From Sciurus carolinensis (taxonomy: Eukaryota > Chordata > Mammalia > Rodentia > Sciuridae), in assembly GCF_902686445.1 (NCBI RefSeq), contig NC_062218.1:137751607-137815606 (forward strand): a DNA stretch of 64,000 bases. The letters run 5' to 3'. Below are positions 56,711 through 64,000 of this stretch, piece by piece. Positions within the stretch are counted from its first letter, which is position 1. Every line of letters begins with the position of its first letter. The position numbers and the translations under genes are program-made. Below the pieces are notes generated by a model, which saw only the letters and a list, made by a program, of their open reading frames with translations, did no database searches and was not told where the DNA came from.

Positions 56711-56935
56711 TTTTATCTGGTGGGGTTCGTTTGTGTTTGGTTCTTGTTACTTTTCTCTTTCTGGCCTACATTTGGGTTATTTGAACTAGTTGTGGTTTTA
56801 TTGTTGTTGTTTTAAGTATCCCATTTAGATGCATATATTTTTAGTTATATCTACTTGTATGGCTTTATGTGTTTGTGTCTTGGTGGTTGCTCTAAGGACT
56901 ACAATATACACATTTAACTTTCATGGTCTACTTAG
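56711..56935 (-). repeat. Right arm of the inverted duplication
   Basis: Antisense copy of 55690-55900. The similarity to old L1 sequence continues leftwards to about 56642 (AGATGGTAGACATAAATCCA on the minus strand), past the shared part. Confidence 0.92.
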
Positions 56936-57045
56936 AATCCATGTTTACCATAACATGGATTTAAGTGACCATAGAGTTTCCTTTACTCTCCCCTCTTTAT
57001 GTCGTAATTGTCTTTTGTATTACACCTCCATGCACTGACCACTCA

Positions 57046-57125
57046 CTCATCGCTTGCCTAGCATGTGTGAGGTACTGTGTTCAATTCCTCCCCGCCAAAT
57101 AACAACACACACACACACAAATAAA
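57046..57125 (+). mobile_element. Partial ID SINE
   Basis: CGCTTGCCTAGCATGTGTGAGG and GTGTTCAATTCC: the middle and B box of an ID unit; the A box is missing. Confidence 0.7.
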
Positions 57126-57510
57126 TCATTTCAAAAACCATCAAAAATGTCGTTTTTGTTTTAATCATAAAACATTTAAAATAACTCAAGAGCAGAGTGG
57201 GATATTATATTAATCCAGATCTTCACCATTTGGGTTGACCTTCCTTCATTCCTGATATCCCAAGGTTAACTTCTGGTATCATTTCTTTCCTGTCTGAAGT
57301 ACTTCTTTAAGCAATTACTTTAGAGCACAGATTGTCATTGGGTCTTCTTGAAATTGTAAAGAGAACCGCAGGTTGATGGCTTCTTTACTTCAGTAATTTA
57401 AAGATTCCTTCCTTCTGGTCTCCACAGTGAGACTTCTCCCCTCATGAGAAATCTGAACTCATTTGAATTGCTGGTCTTCTAGACCCAATGTAACATTTTC
57501 TCAGGCAATG
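57126..57510. other. Intergenic, no recognised feature
   Basis: AT-rich; possibly old L1-derived, but I cannot assign it. Confidence 0.35.
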
Positions 57511-57511
57511 G

Positions 57512-57547
<36 letters not shown>
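57512..57547 (+). repeat. (CA)n microsatellite
   Basis: A CA run of about 36 bp. Confidence 0.95.
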
Positions 57548-57549
<2 letters not shown>

Positions 57550-57551
<2 letters not shown>

Positions 57552-57860
57552 GGGGGGATACTAGAATTGGACCCAGGGGTGCTTAACCACTGAGCCACAT
57601 CCCCAGCCCTTTTTATTTTTTATCTAGGGTGTTTTTTGGTTTGTTTGTTGTTTGTTTGGGTTTTTTCGACACCAGGGATTGAGCTCAGGGCCTCATGTAT
57701 ACAAGGCAGGGACTCTACCAGTGAGCTATATATATCTTTTGCTAGGGTCTTGCTAAGTTGCTCAGCAACTGCCTGAGGCTGGCTGAGAATTTGTGATCCT
57801 CCTACCTCAGCCTCCCGGAGTCACTGGGATTACAGGCATGTGACACTGCACTAGGTTATG
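57550..57860 (-). mobile_element. Two adjacent antisense SINEs (ID half, then B1-dID)
   Basis: 57550-57615 reads ATACTAGAATTGGACCCAGG to CCACTGAGCCACATCCCCAG. 57665-57860 has a second ID half (GACACCAGGGATTGAGCTCA) and a B1 half (CCTCAGCCTCCCGGAGTCAC). The second probably split the first. Confidence 0.8.
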
Positions 57861-57929
57861 GTATATATTCTTTAGATTTATGTCCTTGAACTCCAAAGAC
57901 ATGAATGTTAGACCTTTCAGTGCTGTATC

Positions 57930-58010
57930 ACTAGGTCCTGAGGTTCTATTCTAAGGGCTTCGAACATGCTAGGCAGGTGCTCTACTACTGAGCTACATTC
58001 CCATCCTCTA
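57930..58010 (-). mobile_element. Degraded ID-type SINE
   Basis: CATGCTAGGCAGGTGCTCTA and CTACTGAGCTACATTCCCATC. Confidence 0.75.
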
Positions 58011-58279
58011 TTCATTTTACGAAATACTGTTCTCACTTTTATTCAGATTACATCATTTAGTTGCTTCCTGATTCTTTCCTTTGTCATTCTGCTCTTGAGT
58101 TATCTAGTGAGTATTTTCACTTTAGTTCTTCTATTTTTAAGTTCTAAAATTCCCATTTCTCCTTGAAGCATTTCAAGGCACTGCATTAACATGTACAATT
58201 TTATGTTTTTATGTATCAGGTAAATAAGTAAGATAAAATTTCCGTTTTTTAATTCTTTGTATCTATTTCTCTTTTGACT

Positions 58280-58476
58280 TTTTTTTTTTTTTCCTGGTGC
58301 TGAGGATAGAACTCAGGACTTCATGCGTGCCAGGCAAGCACTCTATCATGGAGTTATATCTCCAGTCTTTTTTTTATTTTTTGAGAAAGGGTCTTGCTAA
58401 ATTTCCCAGGCTGGCCATCCTCCTGCCTCAGCCTCCCAAGGAACTGGAATTACAGGCATGCCACTGTGCCTGGCTG
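58280..58476 (-). mobile_element. B1-dID SINE
   Basis: CTGGTGCTGAGGATAGAACTC (ID), AAAGGGTCTTGCTAAATTTC and CCACTGTGCCTGGCTG (B1). Confidence 0.88.
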
Positions 58477-58479
58477 TTG

Positions 58480-59200
58480 ACACTTTCCATCCTTCCATTC
58501 ATTTCAGGAGTATTTACTTGGAGCAGTTTCATATGCTACTTCAAAGTCTTCATCACTTAATTCCAATATCTCATTGTTGGTCTCTTTTGATTGTCTTTTC
58601 CCATGCAAACTGAGATTTTCCTGAACTGCATATGCTGAGAAGATTGTACTTTAATTTTGTTTTATGAGACCCTGGGTCTTGTTCGAATATTATAGAGAAT
58701 GTTGATGTTTATTTTTTGCAGACAATGACCCAGCTGGGTTCAGACCACAAGTTCTGACCAGCCTTCTATGATTGTGGTTTCTGGGTTAGCTCCGTTTTCC
58801 AAGACTTTGCAGTGCTTAGCTCTGGCCTGCATGTGCACCCCCTAGCGGTCAGACTTAGAACAGCGTGGTAGTTCATCTTACCGAGTCTCTGGTATGCCGG
58901 TTCCAGGTGTACTGAAACTGGAGGCTTCCCCTGGAGTTCTCATTGTCTGTGCCCTCTTGCCCACTTCCAGATTGGAAGCTTCTTGGAATCCAACCCAGAG
59001 AGTACTGGAGGGGAAGATGGGAAACTCCCCCAATGGGTGGTACTTCATGTTCTCATTTCCGTTCCTAATTCGCCTGCTACTATTTATTCTTCAAAGATTT
59101 GCATTCAGATTTTATGGTTTCATTTACTGGGAGAAACAGGTGGAGTTGTGTTTACTCCATCTTACCTAAACCTGGAACCTAGTGGTAGTCCATTGTATCA
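58480..59200. other. Intergenic, unassigned, with a CTCF-like motif
   Basis: TGCACCCCCTAGCGG at 58834-58848 is an inverted CTCF-like site. The rest may be old L1 3' sequence in antisense, but this is not clear. Confidence 0.4.
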
Positions 59201-59620
59201 GATATACTAAAACTATTTATCTGTTCTTGTCAAGGGCCATTTGTGTTGTTTCCAGTTTGTGGCTCTTATAAATTAAGCTGCTACGAACATTCATATACAA
59301 ATCTTTGCATCAACATGTTTCCATTTATTTTGCATAAATGCCTCTGAATTGAATGACTAGGTTGCAATGGCGGATGTATGTTAGGGTTTTAAGAAATAGA
59401 CCGATTATTTTCCAAAGTGGCTATGTTGTTTAACATCCCCACCAGCAGTTTAGGAGCATTCCAGTTGCCCCATGTCGTTGCCACACTTGGGATAGTCCAT
59501 CTCTGTCATTTTGGCCATCCTAATGGATGTGTTAGTGGTATTTCATTGTGGTTGTAACTTGTATGTCCCTAATGACTATTATGTTGAGCAAATTTTCATG
59601 CATTTCTGTCCTCTCCATAT
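59200..59620 (-). mobile_element. Old L1 fragment
   Basis: AAGCTGCTACGAACATTCATATAC, CCACCAGCAGTTTAGGAGCATTC and GCCATCCTAATGGATGTG in antisense of an L1 3' end. Confidence 0.8.
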
Positions 59621-59705
59621 CTTTCTTTGGTGAAAAATGCATTAAGTTCTACTGCCCATTAAAAAATGACATGTTATTAAGTCATAAGCATTCTTTATAT
59701 ATTGG

Positions 59706-60440
59706 CTTCCCCTCCCTTCTCTGCCTGGATCCATTTCCCACACTCCACTGCTACCACACCCTCCTTGGTTTGCCTGTCCTGGATCATCTTCCTACTCTGG
59801 CCTCCCCAGTGACCTCCTTGCCTCCACATTCATCCCACTGTAGTCCAGTATGCACACAGAAGCCAGTGAGATTCCTGAGGAGCACTTTGGATCATTTCAA
59901 CTCTTTGCATAACATCCTTCAAGGACTCTCCATTTCCTTGGCATAAAGCCCAAGTTTGAAACCACAGGTCCCAAATGCCCCACTCTATCTGATCCCTGCC
60001 TCCCTCATTCACTCCATTATCTATCCTTCTTTCCCTATCCCACCATGCTGCAGCTAAAAACTCATTTTCCTCCTAATGGACTGAGCTTGCTCTGTTCCCA
60101 GGGCCTTTCACTAGCTATTCCCTCTGCCTGGCATGTTCTTCCCCCTGTTCTGCACATTGCTGCCCTTATGCTACTTAAACAGCTAAACTATCATCTCCTT
60201 TCTCCATATAGACATTCCTTGGACACTAAATCTAAGGTGACCACTTCTGAACTATGACATTATGCTCTTTTATTTTTCTATGGAATAGTTATCACTATGT
60301 GACACTTCCTTAATTTATTTATTGCCCACTGCAACTGGAACATGAGTTTCAAGAAAGCAGGGACTGTCTTATTCTTGTCTACATATCTGGTGTTGTCAGC
60401 CATGTCTGGTATATACTGCAGGTTGAAGAAAAGACTAACA
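59706..60440 (+). repeat. L2 LINE 3' region
   Basis: CCTCCCCAGTGACCTCCTTGCC, TTTCACTAGCTATTCCCTCTGCC, GTTTCAAGAAAGCAGGGACTGTC follow the L2 3'-end order. Confidence 0.65.
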
Positions 60441-63130
60441 AAGAAGATCAGTTCCAGAGGTACTAGGAAGCTTTGTGACACAATTGGTCTAGTGTGGGCT
60501 GCCGCCCCAGGGAGGACAGAATTCCCTTGGCTGCTGGGGCTGTCAGGCCCACACAGAACACACACAAGCCAATGGTACAGTTGGCAGCACAGCCTGAAAG
60601 TCTTCCCAGGGCTGCTTGTCAAAGGAAATTGGACCCTTTTGACCTCAACTGATGTTTACTCTGTTCCTGTACTTCCTGGTTCTGCAAATTGATTGTCCCA
60701 TCCCACAATCTCAGCCTGGTGGATCAGCCCTCCAACGCACTGGTGACAGCTCATTGCTCCTGTCTTCTCTCAGGCCATGTGGCACCAGGACTGCTGGTTG
60801 ACCATGGTGCCTGGCATATATGGGCAGTTTTGGCAGGCTGGCACCAGTCTGTTTTCTTACTGGACTCTTCCATAGACCTCCCCTCTCCCTGAGAGCCTGA
60901 GAGTTGGGTGGTCTGAGGAGTCTCTGTGCAGAGCTTACATTGTCCTGATGAATCATATGGCTGTTAAGCCTACAACTGGGACATGGTAAAGAGTTGCTTT
61001 CCTGAGCACTAGGCCCTCTCCAAGTCCTAAAGAGAATAGCGTTCACCTCCGATATCTTGGAGAGATGTCTCCCTGGGGTCAAGATTCTTGCCTGTGTTCC
61101 CAAGGACCAAGTAAAGCTTCAGTCTTCCCTACCAAGAGGCATGATGTAAACAAACTCCCAGAAGCACTTACGTGAAGAGGGGTCTCCACATGCCAGGGCC
61201 ATGGTGGGTAGGGCTCAACAGGAAAAGTCACCCATGCTATTATGTGGTAGAAACTTTTTATGGGCCTGGTGAGTGTGGGCAGCACACAGCACTGCCAGTG
61301 GCTGTGTCTACATGGACTTCTTGGATCACAGTTGAGGGGGTCAGACAGCACACATCAGGCCCCCTCACACCTCTGTTCACTGGGCACCTTATCTAGTGCT
61401 CCAAAGTGGTCCCTATGCCCCAAGGCACTGGCTCAGAGAAGAGTTTGTCAGAAGAGCCAGAAGCTGCTCAGAGACTTTCAGATTTTGCTCTTCCAGTATG
61501 TTTCTTTTTCCACTCCCAACCTCAGTTACTTGGGACAGGGATTCTGGGGATGACTCTTCCTCTCTTTAGAGCATCTGGGCATTGCCCCTTCACAGGCCTA
61601 GCTCCCCACCCTGGCTCGGGCCAAATCCTCTGGGAACCAGGGACTTTGCTCAGGGGTATCTGAAGGGGTGCCTGTGCCTACCTGAGGGGACGAGGGCTCA
61701 GCCTAGGATGTAGACCTTCTTGGGCCTTGACGCTGGGGGAGAGGGCAGGGACTTTCATGAGAGCAGGCCTCCTTCAACAGTGTCCTTAAAAAACCGCATC
61801 TCTACCTTTGCTTGGGTCCTGGCCTTTCTGGCATCGGTTCAAAGGCCACTAACCAGGAAACGTGCTCTGTTTACCAGGTGGCACCTGTCTGCCTTAACCA
61901 AAGTCCATCTTCAATTCCTGCTCCTGCCCTTCGCCCTAGCGTTGTCCCTGCCCCTTCACTCTTCTCTCCCCCAGTTCCCTACACACCCCACTTCTCTAAG
62001 AGGGGAAAGAGATAGTTCTCTTACTTAGCCAGCAGGGGGTGCTGCTGCCATAGCGGCCAAGCAGCCAAGGGTCTGAGGCTGGAGGAGCTAAGGTGATTAA
62101 TCCCCTGGGATCACAGGTGGACCTGGGGGTGGACTCTTGTTTTGCTGGGCAGCAGAATATGATGAACCGAGAGATACACCCCACCCAGCAGTTGGGCAGC
62201 CCTTATCCACTCTTCCCTGCTTGCTGTGCCCTCACACCCAGCGTTCAAAGGGCAAGGCTGAGTAGTCTTGGGGCATCATTTCAGGTTCTAGCTGTAGTCC
62301 CCAGTGGCCAGGGCATTCTTGAGGCAGGCTGGGACCGTTTAACCTCCTGTTCTACTCTCTTTACCACAACTCTCTTGGCTCCACAGACTCATAACTTGGG
62401 ACAGAAGCTAAGGCCCAAGGTCTTGCCTTGGCCTGGTTGTGAGCATATGCCCCCTGGGCAGTGTGTGTGGGTTGGAGTCTCCCCACGCTTTTCCCAGATT
62501 GGGGAACTAGAGAGGGTCTGGGAAGGTCCCACTCTAGTACATTCTAGTCATCTCAAGTCCTCTCCTATGATTTGGGGATGCCTAAGATATCCCCAAATAT
62601 TTGCAAACCTAGGGCCATAGCCCTAATCTGCCTGGGTCACTTGAGCCACCTCCCATCTACCTCCCTACCTCTAGTGTATAGCAGGGGCCAGGACTAGGGC
62701 TAAGCAAGGGAGGGGTCTAGGGTAAATCCCTTAGGGAGGTGCTCACTGTTAGGGTTGTGCAGATGCGGAGCTGGTCCCTGTTGCCTCCTTGAATGTCAAG
62801 TCCTAGGAGATTGCCTCTCCCTACTGCTGCCCTGGTGTGTCTGGTACAGCATCCTGTGTGACAGCCAGGGAGTGGTTTTTAAAGCCCAGGACCCCACTGG
62901 TCCTCATGGGTTCTAACCTGGAATTCAGCTCAGCAAACATCTGTTGACAGATCTTGATCTGGGTCTTGGGTCCAGAAGGGGAAAAGCCATCAGCCTTATC
63001 CTAACAACCTGGATAGTGTGCTAGGGTAAAGTCCAGATGCCTGAGCGCAACACTCAGGTTCTTCAGAGGGTGGTCTCCACTGGCTGACCTAGTCTTAGTT
63101 CCTGGAGCAGTCAGCCCAGGTCACACTGAA
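60440..63130. other. GC-richer intergenic DNA without recognised gene or repeat
   Basis: The least repeat-dense part of the window. The 175-codon frame at 62093-62620 and shorter ones have no recognisable domain. A strong CTCF-like site lies within it at 62029. Confidence 0.4.
62029..62043 (+). promoter_or_regulatory. CTCF-like motif (best in window)
   Basis: CCAGCAGGGGGTGCT differs from the common core CCAGCAGGGGGCGCT at one base. It lies in unique, GC-richer DNA. Confidence 0.6.
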
Positions 63131-63370
63131 AGTATCTGGGCCTTTCCTTGGGCTGGTCCCACGTCCTGGAATGCCCTCTCCTACCCGGTCTATTAAACTT
63201 TGGCTCATTTTTCTAGGCTTTGCTGAACTGTTATCTCCTCCATCCATGAACACTGACTGACAGTTATCTACTTGTTCCTGTCCCCACACCCTCAGCATTT
63301 CTTCCCCTTCGCTTGATACTCCAGGTGTGACACACATCTGTTAATCCACAGTCAGAACACACTTATTATG
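63130..63370 (+). repeat. L2-like fragment
   Basis: CCACGTCCTGGAATGCCCTCTCC and CTTTGCTGAACTGTTATCTCCTC recall the L2 3' region. Confidence 0.5.
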
Positions 63371-63437
63371 TGCCTACTGTCTGCAGGCAGTGTGCTGAGG
63401 AGGTGGTTCTGAGTATCCTCTGCCCTTGGAGAACTTG

Positions 63438-63476
63438 CATGGATGGATGGATAGATGGATGGATGAAATGGATGGG
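63438..63476 (+). repeat. (ATGG)n short tandem repeat
   Basis: ATGG units with one ATAG variant over about 39 bp. Confidence 0.85.
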
Positions 63477-64000
63477 TTAGTGATGGTGACTGTGGCCCTT
63501 ACTTCTAAGTCCCCCAGTGTAGGGCCATGACCATCAGATGTCCTTAAGTCTTTAGCCTTCTGGGGTTATCTGCTCTACTAAAAGCAAAGCAAGACACTCA
63601 TGCCTCAGTCCACAATGTTGTGGGAAGCCCTTTCCTTTCAAGAGAATTCTCAAGAGAAAGAATGACTTTTGTTTCCTGGAAATGACCAATCACCAGAGGC
63701 CTCCTGGCTTAGAGCCTCTTCTCTCAGAATACTCTGATCCATTTTGTCCCCGGTTAGGAATCCCCGTCTTCTAAAATACTTCCAGTGCAGCACTTCACAC
63801 TGGCGATCAGATAGGGTGATACATTCACTGTGGTTCGTCACCTGTCAAACTGGAATCATGCCTTCTCCCAGACCACCCAGGTGGAAGGTGTCTGCTGCTC
63901 TTTACCCCTCCTGCCAGTCAGTCAGTCAGGACTAATGCAAGCAGAGAAAAAACTGGAAATTCTCATACCTGGCTGAAGTCCTATCTAAATTGAGTCCCCT
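63477..64000. other. Intergenic, no recognised feature
   Basis: Unassigned DNA to the window edge, with a short (CAGT)n run near 63915-63928. Confidence 0.4.

Noticed and set aside
62093..62620. 175-codon frame, the longest outside repeats
   Set aside because: No recognisable family, low-complexity Pro/Gly/Ser content, no initiation or splice evidence; a search for orthologous frames would decide.

Overview
The window is mammalian nuclear DNA with split genes, dense interspersed repeats and one CpG island. The repeats point to a squirrel-family (sciurid) rodent: many short tRNA-derived ID-type SINEs with the tail 'AAATAAAATAAAGGTCCATT', B1-dID dimers (7SL-derived B1 joined to an ID unit), and L1 copies with rodent-type 3' ends. 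Species assignment is inference. The locus is the type-2 cytokine region, the counterpart of human 5q31: RAD50 on the minus strand and IL5 on the plus strand, head to head about 11.6 kb apart. IRF1, the next gene beyond IL5 in other mammals, is not seen and should lie to the right.

Layout. 1-23.7 kb: first five coding exons of RAD50 (252 codons, N-terminal ATPase lobe and start of the coiled coil) with introns full of repeats, including a nearly full-length dead L1 in intron 4. 23.3-24.2 kb: RAD50 CpG-island promoter. 24.2-35.2 kb: intergenic, with old L1 pieces, SINEs and a 5'-inverted L1 (31.9-33.95 kb). 35.2-39.3 kb: the complete IL5 gene (four exons, 134 codons), with a recognisable GATA/CLE0 promoter and a 3' UTR enlarged by three transposon insertions. 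39.3-64 kb: IL5-IRF1 intergenic region with no recognisable protein-coding gene. It holds a truncated gammaretrovirus-type provirus (transmembrane env end plus 3' LTR, 49.4-50.3 kb), microsatellites, a perfect hairpin at 53.1 kb, a young inverted duplication at 55.7/56.7 kb, old L1/L2/LTR pieces, and several CTCF-like motifs.

Function. RAD50 is the ATPase of the MRE11-RAD50-NBS1 DNA-break complex. IL5 is the eosinophil growth factor; they are neighbours by conserved synteny, not by pathway. The points most worth a second look are structural: a ~180-bp duplicated segment on both sides of RAD50 exon 5, an L1 whose 5' end carries tandem ~172-bp monomers and whose 3' UTR carries a telomere-like array, the rebuilt IL5 3' UTR, the LTR-tail duplication, and the inverted duplication.
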